Shown here piece after piece: positions 17,671 through 25,289 of a DNA stretch of 64,000 bases. Both the position numbers and the translations under genes were made by a program. The notes under the pieces are model-generated. The model saw nothing but the letters and a program-made list of their open reading frames with translations. It did not search any database and was not told the origin of the DNA. The stretch covers positions 868,001 through 932,000 of the forward strand of contig NZ_JABBWV010000002.1 of the NCBI RefSeq assembly GCF_012999535.1, read 5' to 3'. Numbering within the stretch: the stretch's first letter is position 1; the number at the start of each line of letters is the position of its first letter. This DNA is from Microbispora sp. H11081. GTDB taxonomy: Bacteria; Actinomycetota; Actinomycetes; Streptosporangiales; Streptosporangiaceae.

Positions 17671-18744
17671 CTACCTCCCGGCCTCGGACAGCGCCAGCCC
17701 GGTGCCCGCGTCGAACAGGTGCGCACGGTCCAGGTCGACCGTGACATGCAGCCGCTCGCCCGGCGTACCGGTGACGGTGGGCCGGGCCTTGACCTTGATG
17801 ATCTCCGTGCCCACTCGGACGTCGACCACCGTTCGGTCGCCGAGCGGCTCAAGCCCGTAGAGCTCACCCGCCAGCGACGCGTCCCCGCGCTGCTCGACGG
17901 ACAGGTCCTCTGAGCGCAGCCCCAGCATCAGCGGACGACCGTCCTCAGCCGTGGTCCAGCGGGGCCGCGGCAGCGTCCAGCCGTCCCCGATCAGACGATC
18001 TCCCTCGGCGCGGCAGGCGAGCAGGCTGATCGGCGGGCTCCCGACGAAGCCCGCGACCCACTGGTTGGCCGGGCGCTCGTACACCTCTGTCGGCGTTCCG
18101 ACCTGTTGCACCTTCCCCTCCTTGATGACCGCGACCTGGTCGGCCATGGACAGGGCCTCGACCTGGTCGTTGGTCACGTAGATGAAGGTTCCCCCGAGGC
18201 TCCGGTGGATGCGGGTGAGCTCGGTGCGCATCTCGACGCGGAGCTTGAGGTCGAGGTTCGTCAGCGGCTCGTCCATGAGGAACGCGCGCGGGCTGCGGAC
18301 CAGCGCCCGGGCCAGGGCGACACGTTGCATCTCCCCGCCCGACATCTGCGCGGGACGACGCTGCAACAGGCGTTCGATGTGCAGCAGGTTCGACATCCGC
18401 TCGACGGCGGCGGCGATCTCGCTCGAAGAGCAGCGGCGTGCCCGCAGCGGCGACGCGATGTTCTCGTACGCCGTGAGCCGCGGGTAGAGGGCGTAGCTCT
18501 GGAAGACCATGGCCAGGTCGCGTGCGGCCGGGGGGTCACCGGTCGCGTCCTTCCCGTCCAGGTGCACCGACCCGGCGTCGAGCTTCTCAAGGCCGGCGAT
18601 CGCTCGCAGGGTCGTCGTCTTGCCTGCCCCGGAGGGCCCGAGCACGACGAAGAACGAGCCGTCCGGCACGTCCAGCGTCACCCCGTCCAGGGCCTGGACC
18701 TTACCGAAGGACTTGCGCAGCCCTTCCACTGCCACGGTTCCCAT
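17671..18744 (-). CDS. CUT1-family ABC ATP-binding protein with Asn in the H-loop
   Basis: Encodes 357 residues. It has a Walker A GPSGAGKTT, Q-loop VFQSYALYP, signature MSGGEMQRVALARAL, Walker B FLMDEPLTNLD and a C-terminal TOBE/OB regulatory domain (about 240-357). The switch histidine is replaced: the H-loop reads IYVTNDQVEA (codon AAC near 18168), whereas the neighbouring ATPase has YVTHDQVEA. If real, ATP hydrolysis at the site contributed by this residue is probably weak, giving an asymmetric heterodimer. Transporters with two distinct CUT1 ATPases are known for polyols and glycerol. Its ATG overlaps the stop of the second ATPase gene (TGATG). Confidence 0.92.
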   Translation of the reverse strand: MGTVAVEGLRKSFGKVQALDGVTLDVPDGSFFVVLGPSGAGKTTTLRAIAGLEKLDAGSVHLDGKDATGDPPAARDLAMVFQSYALYPRLTAYENIASPLRARRCSSSEIAAAVERMSNLLHIERLLQRRPAQMSGGEMQRVALARALVRSPRAFLMDEPLTNLDLKLRVEMRTELTRIHRSLGGTFIYVTNDQVEALSMADQVAVIKEGKVQQVGTPTEVYERPANQWVAGFVGSPPISLLACRAEGDRLIGDGWTLPRPRWTTAEDGRPLMLGLRSEDLSVEQRGDASLAGELYGLEPLGDRTVVDVRVGTEIIKVKARPTVTGTPGERLHVTVDLDRAHLFDAGTGLALSEAGR

Positions 18745-19811
18745 CAGGCCACCAGCTCTTCCGTGCTCACGTCGTAGACCGGCGGCGGCCCGCCGGTGTG
18801 CCGCAGCCCGACCGGTGCGTCAGCGGCGAAACGGACAGTCGGTGGCATCCGAACCCGTACTTCGCGCTGGCCGCCGTGGTCGACCACGTAGATGATCTCG
18901 TCGCCCAGCCACTCCGCCGAGACCACGCGGGCCGCGACCGAGCGTTCCGCCCCCTGCTCTGTGACTTCCAGCGCCTCCGGCCGGACGCCCGCGACCAGGC
19001 GACGGTCGCGCGGCAGGCCTGGCGGTGGGGCGAGGGTCAGCCCGCCCTGACTGCGCAGCTTCCCGTCGGCCACCTCCACCTCGATCAGGTTCATCGGCGG
19101 GGAGCCGATGAACGCGGCGCAGAAAAGACTCGCCGGACGGTCGTAGACCTCCAGCGGCGTGCCGATCTGCTCGACGCGCCCCTTGTTGAGGATGGCGATC
19201 CTGTGACCGAGCGACATCGCCTCGACCTGGTCATGGGTGACGTAGACCATCGTCGTCCCCAGCTCCCCCTGCAGGTGCTTGATCTCCGTGCGCATGTCCG
19301 CACGCAGCTCCGCGTCCAGGTTGGTGAGGGGTTCGTCCATGAGGAACGCGCGCGGTCGCCGCACCAGGGCGCGAGCGAGCGCGACGCGCTGCTGCTCGCC
19401 ACCGGACAGCCGGTGCGGTCGCCGGTCCAGGAGCGGACCGAGCCGCATCAGCCGGGCGGCCTCGTCGACCCGCTCCTGCACCTCCGACTTGGGCAGGCCC
19501 TCGGCCCGCAGCGGGAACGCCAGGTTGTCGCGGGTCTTCAGATGCGGGTACAGAGCGTAGAACTGGAACACCATGGCGATGTCGCGCTCGGCCGGCGGCA
19601 GGTCGTTGACCAGCGTGTCGCCGATGCGGATGTCGCCCGTCGTCTGCCTCTCCAAACCGGCAATGGCCCGCAGTGTGGTCGTCTTGCCGCAGCCCGAAGG
19701 GCCGAGCATCACGAACAGCTCGCCGTCGCGGATGGACAGGTCCACGTGTTCGACCGCGACCGTCCCGTCCGGGTAGCGCTTGTGCAGGGCGGTCACCTCG
19801 ATGCCCGCCAT
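18744..19811 (-). CDS. CUT1-family ABC ATP-binding protein (canonical)
   Basis: Encodes 355 residues. All motifs are intact: GPSGCGKTT, MVFQFYALYP, LSGGEQQRVALARAL, FLMDEPLTNLDAELR and YVTHDQVEAMS. A C-terminal regulatory (TOBE-like) domain follows from about residue 240. It is the likely hydrolysing partner of the N-loop ATPase encoded immediately downstream. The start ATG shares one base with the stop of permease 2. An open frame continues upstream across the permease gene, but that part is a shadow. Confidence 0.93.
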   Translation of the reverse strand: MAGIEVTALHKRYPDGTVAVEHVDLSIRDGELFVMLGPSGCGKTTTLRAIAGLERQTTGDIRIGDTLVNDLPPAERDIAMVFQFYALYPHLKTRDNLAFPLRAEGLPKSEVQERVDEAARLMRLGPLLDRRPHRLSGGEQQRVALARALVRRPRAFLMDEPLTNLDAELRADMRTEIKHLQGELGTTMVYVTHDQVEAMSLGHRIAILNKGRVEQIGTPLEVYDRPASLFCAAFIGSPPMNLIEVEVADGKLRSQGGLTLAPPPGLPRDRRLVAGVRPEALEVTEQGAERSVAARVVSAEWLGDEIIYVVDHGGQREVRVRMPPTVRFAADAPVGLRHTGGPPPVYDVSTEELVA

Positions 19812-20722
19812 CAGCGTCGCACCGCCCCGAGCGTCACACCGGCGACGAGGTGCTTGCGCACCAGGTAGGCGAAGATGAGCACCGGCAGGGCGAACACCAG
19901 GGAGGCGGCGGCCACGAGACCCCAGTCCACAGTGGTTCCACCGATGAGGCCGGCGATGGCGGGTGGGGCCGTCCGCACGCCGTCGCTGGAGGTGAGGAAG
20001 ATGGCGAACACGAACTCGTTCCACGAGAAGATGAGTGCGAAGACCGCCGTCGCGGCGATCCCGGGCAGGAGCAGGGGAAGGGTGAACCGCCAGAACGCCT
20101 GCAAACGGGTGTAACCGTCGAGCATGGCGGCATCCTCGTACTCCGAGGGCACCTCGTCGACGAACCCCTTCATCATCCAGATCGTGAACGGGACGTTGAA
20201 CGCGGCGTAGATGAGGATCAGGCCCAGCTTGGAGTCGATGAGTCCGACTTGGCGGTACATGAGGAAGATCGGGATCACGACCACCACAGGCGGCATGAAA
20301 CGGGTGGACAGGATGAAGAACAGCTGGTCCTTCTTGGCCTTCACGGAGAAGCGTGAATAGGCCCAGGCCGCCGGGACACCCAGCACGGTGGCCAGCGCCG
20401 TGGAGACCCCGGCGACAAGGACGGAGTTGAGGAACGCCGCGGACAAGGCCGAGCGACCGCCGCCCGGAGCGACGAACACGTCCTTGAAATGGTCCATGGT
20501 GACCGTGAAGTTGAAGAACTTGGCCGGGATGGCGTAGACGTCCCGGTTCTCCTTGATGGACGTCTCGATCATCCACAGCACCGGGAACAGCATCACGACG
20601 GCCAGCACGGTCAGTAGCACGACCTCCAGCACGGAGCGGCCCCGGCCACCGAGGCGGCGCGCGGAGGGCGTGCGATCCCGGGCAGGACCTGTGGCCACGG
20701 CCTCGTCGACGGAGACGGCCAT
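19811..20722 (-). CDS. CUT1 ABC transporter permease (MalG-type)
   Basis: Encodes 303 residues with six TM helices. The EAA loop is near the C-terminal third: EYEDAAMLDGYTRLQAFWRF followed by LPLLLPGIAATAVFAL. MalG-type features include the N-terminal cytoplasmic tail, VLEVVLLTVLAVVMLFPVLW and the end KHLVAGVTLGAVRR. It couples to both neighbours by overlapping start and stop codons. Confidence 0.94.
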   Translation of the reverse strand: MAVSVDEAVATGPARDRTPSARRLGGRGRSVLEVVLLTVLAVVMLFPVLWMIETSIKENRDVYAIPAKFFNFTVTMDHFKDVFVAPGGGRSALSAAFLNSVLVAGVSTALATVLGVPAAWAYSRFSVKAKKDQLFFILSTRFMPPVVVVIPIFLMYRQVGLIDSKLGLILIYAAFNVPFTIWMMKGFVDEVPSEYEDAAMLDGYTRLQAFWRFTLPLLLPGIAATAVFALIFSWNEFVFAIFLTSSDGVRTAPPAIAGLIGGTTVDWGLVAAASLVFALPVLIFAYLVRKHLVAGVTLGAVRR

Positions 20723-21672
20723 CAGTCCTCCTTGAGCTTGTTGAGGTAGCGCAGGTAGAGCTGCGTGAGGATGATGACGATGAGGACCATGAGGATCCCG
20801 TACGCCGAGGCGGTTCCGGTGTTGAAGCCCAGGAACGCGACCTTGTAGACGTGGAACGACAACGTCTCCGTGGAGACCCCCGGACCTCCGCTGGTGAGGA
20901 TGTAGACGAGGTCGAACAGCCGGAAGGCCTCGATGGCCCTGAACAGCACGGCGATGAGGAGCAGCGGCCACACCAGCGGAAGAGTGATGGTGCGGAACCG
21001 GAACCACTCGGACGCCCGGTCGATCGAGGCGGCCTCGTACAGGTACTTGGGGACCGCGGTGAGGCCGGCGAGCGCGATGAGCATGATGAACGGCGTCCAC
21101 TGCCACGTGTCGACCACGATCAGGGAGAACAACGCCGTCTGCTGCCGGGTGAGCCACTCCACCTGTCCCAGGCCGAGCGAGCCGAGCATGCTGTTGATCA
21201 CGCCGAACTGCGCGTCGAGCATGAACCGCCAGAACAATCCCACCACGACCGGCGACAGCATCATCGGAATAAGGAACAGCGTGGTCAGCAGTCCTCGCCC
21301 GCGCGTACGCCGTGAGATCAGGTAGGCGATGGTGAAACCGAGCACGGTCTGCAGGGTGACCGCGCCGACCACGTAGATCAACGTGGTCAAGGCCCTCAGG
21401 TGGACCTGCTCCGAAGCCAGGATGGCGGTGTAGTTCCCGAACCAGACGAAATGGGCGGGCCCCCCGCGGGTGGCCGAGTAGTCGGTGAACGACAGGTACA
21501 ACGCCCACAGCAACGGGAACACCGACATCGCGAGCAACAGCAGCAACGCCGGAGAGATGAAGGCCACGGCGAGCCAGCGGTCGCTCAAGTGGCGGGACCT
21601 GCCCGGTGCAGGCGGCGTCGCGGACGCCGCCTGCCCGGGGTGGTCCGTCGTCAGAGAGACGGGGTCACTCAC
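20722..21672 (-). CDS. CUT1 ABC transporter permease (MalF/UgpA-type)
   Basis: Encodes 316 residues with six TM helices, the first at about 33-55 (AVAFISPALLLLLAMSVFPL). The EAA motif reads YLYEAASIDRASEWFRFRTI followed by TLPLVWPLLL. The GTG start overlaps the binding-protein stop as GTGA. It forms the membrane channel with the MalG-type permease. Confidence 0.94.
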   Translation of the reverse strand: MSDPVSLTTDHPGQAASATPPAPGRSRHLSDRWLAVAFISPALLLLLAMSVFPLLWALYLSFTDYSATRGGPAHFVWFGNYTAILASEQVHLRALTTLIYVVGAVTLQTVLGFTIAYLISRRTRGRGLLTTLFLIPMMLSPVVVGLFWRFMLDAQFGVINSMLGSLGLGQVEWLTRQQTALFSLIVVDTWQWTPFIMLIALAGLTAVPKYLYEAASIDRASEWFRFRTITLPLVWPLLLIAVLFRAIEAFRLFDLVYILTSGGPGVSTETLSFHVYKVAFLGFNTGTASAYGILMVLIVIILTQLYLRYLNKLKED

Positions 21673-23093
21673 AGTCCGCCGCCGCCCTTTTGGCTGCTGG
21701 AGTCGAGCACGGCCTGCTGCTCCTTTGCGATGTCGTTGAGCGCGTCCTGCGGACTCTTCGCGCCGTTGAGAGCCGCGTTGACGTTGGTGTTCTCAATGTC
21801 GATGAGGCGCGCGTACTCGGGGACGTTCCACATGTCCCGCATCCGCGAGACCGAGTCGGCGTACACCTTGTTGAACGGCCCGGCGTTGAGGAACTCGGGC
21901 GACTCCAGGGCGTCCGTACGCGCCGGCACGCCACCGGCCGCGGCCCACTTCTTCTGGATGTCCGCCTGCTCGAACCACTTCATGAAGTTCAGCGCCTCCG
22001 CCTGCTTCTCCTCGGAGGAGTAGGCCGAGACGTGCATCCCCATGCCGCCGAGAGGCACCAGGTTCGTCTTCTGGCTCGGCAGGGTGGCGAAGCCCAGCTT
22101 GCTGAGAATCTCCTCCTTTGTGGTGCCGAGCGTCGACTCCTTCGGGTCGAGCAGGGCGCCGCTCGCGGCGATCCAGTTGAACGCGATGCACGCCTTGCCC
22201 TGGGCGACCGCCGCGTTCACCTCGTCGATGAACCAGTTGCCGGAGCCCTTGGCGGTCAGCGGCTTCATCTTGTTGACCAGGACGTCCATCGCCTCCTGGC
22301 CCGCAGCGTCGTTGAGGACGCCCTCGATCTTGCGCGACTTGGCGTCCCAGAGGTTGCCGCCGTAGACGCCGTTGACCGTGTTGTAGGTCACGGCCGCGGC
22401 GTCGGAGCCGTTGGCCTGGTGGAAAGCCAGTCCGCTGACGCCGGGGTTGTCCGTCTGGCACTTCTCGGCGACGGAGATCATCTCGTCCCAGGTCTGCGGC
22501 GGCGTGTCGCCGATCAGATCCTTGCGGTAGATCATCGTCCAGGTGTCGCCGAGCAGCGGCAGGCCGTACAGGCTGGCGTTCTCGTCACGCTTCCCGGTCT
22601 CCGCCTGGGGGAACTGGCCGTAGGCCGCCAGGAGGTACGGGTTGTAGGCGTCGACTTCGATGTTCTGCTTGACGAAGTCGGTGATGTCGAGGATGTTGCC
22701 GTTCGTCACGGCCTCGCCGATGTGCTGCGAGTCCAGAATCGGGATGTCGAAGTCGGTCTTGTGCGCTGCGAACTGGGTGAACATCGCGTCGTGCCAGTTC
22801 GCGTTCGGCACGGTGTTGACCTTGATGGTCACGTTCGGCCGTTCCTTGGTGTACTCCGCGTTCGCGAAGGTCTCCAGGGCGTGGGCGGGGGGCCAGTCGA
22901 ACCAGATGAAGCTGAGGGTCAGCGGGTCCTTGGTCAGCTCCGGGATGGTCGCAGGCGCCTTGGGGGCGCTCGCATTCGTGCCCTCGTCCCCCCCGCAAGC
23001 CGCCATGGAGGTGACCACCAACATGGCCGCCGCCGCAAGTTGCGCCGTTCTACGGGGAACGGACAGTCGTCCGCTTCGCTTCGGATACCGCAT
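21669..23093 (-). CDS. Extracellular sugar-binding lipoprotein (family 1, CUT1)
   Basis: Encodes 474 residues. The signal sequence has basic residues at 4-15, a hydrophobic stretch at about 18-29 and the lipobox SMAAC with Cys33, so it is a lipid-anchored binding protein. The mature part shows the family-1 fold markers (GDTWTMIYRKDLIGDTPPQTWDEM and an AGGVPARTDALESPEFL C-terminal region). The ligand is unknown; pairing with Fe-ADH and ALDH genes suggests a polyol, sugar alcohol or related compound. It is the first gene of the leftward transport operon and is divergent from the FCD regulator. Confidence 0.93.
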   Translation of the reverse strand: MRYPKRSGRLSVPRRTAQLAAAAMLVVTSMAACGGDEGTNASAPKAPATIPELTKDPLTLSFIWFDWPPAHALETFANAEYTKERPNVTIKVNTVPNANWHDAMFTQFAAHKTDFDIPILDSQHIGEAVTNGNILDITDFVKQNIEVDAYNPYLLAAYGQFPQAETGKRDENASLYGLPLLGDTWTMIYRKDLIGDTPPQTWDEMISVAEKCQTDNPGVSGLAFHQANGSDAAAVTYNTVNGVYGGNLWDAKSRKIEGVLNDAAGQEAMDVLVNKMKPLTAKGSGNWFIDEVNAAVAQGKACIAFNWIAASGALLDPKESTLGTTKEEILSKLGFATLPSQKTNLVPLGGMGMHVSAYSSEEKQAEALNFMKWFEQADIQKKWAAAGGVPARTDALESPEFLNAGPFNKVYADSVSRMRDMWNVPEYARLIDIENTNVNAALNGAKSPQDALNDIAKEQQAVLDSSSQKGGGGL

Positions 23094-23461
23094 CTTCTTG
23101 CCTGCTTTCTGAGTGGGGGGCTCTGGAGCCTTACTGCGCGCTTCGCCGAGCAGTTGCTTGGGGGGTGTTAAGGCGTGTTGCCGGCTGTCGCAGGGGCTGA
23201 CCCGCAGACCGGCGTCACGAGTACGCCGCGACGTAATGGGGCTTCTAGCAGCCGAGAGGTCCTGCGGCCCTTGTGTGGCCCGGTGACGAACCGAATAGGA
23301 CCTCGAGCATGCTCATAGGAGCTCCAACTGATCGAAGCGGAGCGATGGCGGGCGGTTTCGCAATGGGTGGAGGATGGCTGGCATCCGCCACCTTTCCTAT
23401 ACGATCCGAGTGGGGGCGTCAACATCCCGCAGCGTTGCGACCGATGTCAACAGGTTCCCGT
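23094..23461. promoter_or_regulatory. Divergent control region, partly duplicated at 31.5 kb
   Basis: These 368 bp separate the binding-protein gene and the FCD regulator. From about 23181 to 23438 the sequence is recognisably repeated near 31461-31718. The best conserved block is GCATCCGCCACCTTTCCTAT followed by ACGATCCGAG, with a -10-like TATACG at 23399-23404. Conservation in both copies suggests this block is the regulator-gene promoter and possibly its operator. Confidence 0.5.
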
Positions 23462-24232
23462 ATGCCTAAGAAAGGACCTCACGTCAGGATGGACGACGAA
23501 GTGATGATCGCGCGGCGCCGTGGGGCCATGACGGGCGGAACGCCGCGGGGAAGATCTCGCGGCCGGCTTGCCGACGAGGTGTACGACACGCTGCTCGGAC
23601 AGCTGATGTCGCTGAGGATCGAGCCCGGCTCCCGCGTCACGATCGATGTCCTGGCGCGAGAGCTGGGGGTCTCGCAGACGCCGATCCGAGACGCTCTGAA
23701 CCGCATGGAGGCCGAGGGCCTGGTCGTTCGTGTGCCCCATGCCGGCTATCGCATTCCCCCCCAGATCACCCGCCAGCGATTCGAGGACATGCTTGAGCTC
23801 CGCCTGCTCCTCGAGCCGGCGGCGGCGCGCAGATCCGCGGAACGCGCATCGTTGAAGCAGGTGGAAGGCCTGCGGCGAATGCTGGATGAGATGGCGGAGC
23901 TGGAGGGGGGCGACGGGCTCATGGCCTACGGCGCCTTCGGGCTGCGCGACGCCGCCTTTCACGATCTCGTCGCCCTGAGCGCGGAGAACCAGGTCATCCG
24001 CGAAGCGCTCGCCCGCCTGCACACGCACGTGCACCTGTTCCGGCTTCTCCACGACACCCAGGTCACTCACTTGGCCATGGCCGAGCACGAAGCGGTTCTG
24101 GCCGCGATCGCCGCACGTGACCCCGACGCCGCCGCCTACGCCATGCGCCGGCACATCCTGCTGTCCGGCGAGCGGTTCCGGCGATTGTTCGACGAGGTCA
24201 AGGGCGCTGACGGAATGGCGGTAAAGGCTTGA
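23462..24232 (+). CDS. FCD-domain GntR-family transcriptional regulator
   Basis: Encodes 256 residues. The GntR winged helix spans about 37-100 (ELGVSQTPIRDALNRMEAEG) and the all-helical FCD ligand domain about 105-245, with probable metal/ligand His residues in the FHDLV, HEAVL and MRRHI helices (AAFHDLVALS, AEHEAVLAAI, AYAMRRHILLS). FCD regulators sense organic acids and sugar acids. The start at 23462 is the first convincing ATG, but downstream ATGs (23489, 23528) are possible. It is divergent from the transporter operon and likely controls it. Its second copy at 31.6 kb is a pseudogene. Confidence 0.9.
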   Translation: MPKKGPHVRMDDEVMIARRRGAMTGGTPRGRSRGRLADEVYDTLLGQLMSLRIEPGSRVTIDVLARELGVSQTPIRDALNRMEAEGLVVRVPHAGYRIPPQITRQRFEDMLELRLLLEPAAARRSAERASLKQVEGLRRMLDEMAELEGGDGLMAYGAFGLRDAAFHDLVALSAENQVIREALARLHTHVHLFRLLHDTQVTHLAMAEHEAVLAAIAARDPDAAAYAMRRHILLSGERFRRLFDEVKGADGMAVKA

Positions 24233-24318
24233 CGGGTGGGCCGGGCCGAGGAATGCTGACTCAACCGGATCAGATCCGATCGGATTCATCTCAACCGCCC
24301 CAGATCGAGGAGAAGTAG

Positions 24319-24888
24319 GTGCCTAGAGCACTGCTCCTTACCGGCGACGCCGCCGAGGAGCTCGACACCATGTATCCCTACTACCGCGTGCAGGAGGGGG
24401 GCTGGGACGTCGACGTCGCGTCACGGACGATGCGTGACGTTCAGCTGGTCATCCACGAGTTCGACCCCAACTCCGACGCCTATGTGGAGAAGAACGGCCG
24501 CAAGCTGCCGGTCGACGTGCCCTGGGCCGAGGTCGACGTCGAGCGCTATGACGCTCTCATCATCCCCGGGGGACGCGCCCCGGAGTGGATCCGGGTCGAC
24601 CCCGACGTCAGGCGGATCACCGAGCATTTCTTCGCGCGCAACCTCCCGATCGCGCTGGTGTGCCACGGCGCGCAGGTGCCGGCCGTGTACGGGCTGCTGA
24701 AGGGCCGGAAGACGGCGTGCTTCCCTCCCATCACCGGTGACATGGAGAACGCGGGCGCTACCGTCATCGACGCTCCGGACGTCGTGGACGGCAACCTCGT
24801 CTCCTGCCGCGGATGGCCCGACATGCCGCAGTTCGGCCGGGTGATGATGGAAGTCTTCTCCAAGTCCATCAACTCCGCATCGGCATGA
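24319..24888 (+). CDS. DJ-1/PfpI family protein, copy A
   Basis: Encodes 189 residues, starting at GTG with GAGGAG upstream. The nucleophile elbow is ALVCHGAQV with Cys115 and His116, as in PfpI/YhbO proteins (deglycase or protease-like, also annotated as glutamine-amidotransferase-like). The IIPGGRAPEWIR segment is typical. Context (binding protein, dehydrogenases) might suggest handling of reactive carbonyls, but that is only inference. It is encoded a second time at 31986-32555 with an identical protein sequence. Confidence 0.9.
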   Translation: MPRALLLTGDAAEELDTMYPYYRVQEGGWDVDVASRTMRDVQLVIHEFDPNSDAYVEKNGRKLPVDVPWAEVDVERYDALIIPGGRAPEWIRVDPDVRRITEHFFARNLPIALVCHGAQVPAVYGLLKGRKTACFPPITGDMENAGATVIDAPDVVDGNLVSCRGWPDMPQFGRVMMEVFSKSINSASA

Positions 24889-24894
24889 GCACAC

Positions 24895-25170
24895 CTGGCC
24901 GGGCTCGGTGACTCGATCCTGGCCAACCTGTTCAACCCGCGAGTGATCGTCATCGGAGGCTGTTTCGCCTCGCTGGCCCAGTGGCTGCTGCCACACGCAC
25001 AAGACCAGCTGCAACGGCTCGTGGTAGCCGCTCCAGCCGCCCAGTACCGATTCGTCGCCTCCAGGCTCGGCTTCGGCGCCGCCTCCCGTGGCGCGGCGAG
25101 CGTGGAGATCAACCACATCATCGACGACCCGACCATGATCATGGGTTTACCCAGGCCGGCACCATACTGA
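24895..25170 (+). pseudogene. C-terminal remnant of a ROK-family protein
   Basis: An open frame of 91 codons after the DJ-1 gene reads LAGLGDSILANLFNPRVIVI, GGCFASLAQWLLP, then YRFVASRLGFGAASRGAA, matching the C-terminal end of ROK transcriptional repressors/sugar kinases (the GLGDxxLANLFNPxxIVLGG pattern). The DNA-binding and kinase halves are absent, and the fragment starts exactly at the end of repeat copy A. It is a truncation made by the rearrangement. Confidence 0.7.
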
Positions 25171-25258
25171 CGGCCCCACAGACCTGGAGATGGCACCCTC
25201 CAGCAACCGCAATATCCGGTATCGCCAAGTGGCAACAAGCGTGGCGGCGCGCGCCTTG

Positions 25259-25279
25259 CCTGACCTCCCCCCAGTCAGG
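25259..25279 (+). promoter_or_regulatory. Hairpin next to the ThuA/GSDH ribosome site
   Basis: CCTGAC (25259-25264) can pair with GTCAGG (25274-25279). The right arm overlaps the AGGAAGG Shine-Dalgarno of the gene at 25290, so folding could limit translation. It is short and may be chance. Confidence 0.3.
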
Positions 25280-25289
25280 AAGGTTTTTC

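Larger units (their letters stand above)
23181..24895 (+). repeat. Segmental direct repeat, copy A (intact)
   Basis: Contains the control region, the full FCD regulator and the DJ-1 gene, and ends at the shared CACACC just after the DJ-1 stop. Copy B (31461-32562) is in the same orientation. The control regions differ at many positions, whereas the DJ-1 coding parts differ at only two silent bases I could find. The copies bracket about 6.6 kb. Confidence 0.85.

Noticed and set aside
17645-17690. Near-tandem GGCTACCTCC tract as a possible repeat array or CRISPR-like unit
   Set aside because: Only two or three degenerate units partly inside the end of the ATPase gene; too short for an array.
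18744-20576. A 610-residue ATPase with long N-terminal extension
   Set aside because: The extension is the frame-shifted permease gene; the ATPase begins at the ATG sharing a base with the permease stop.
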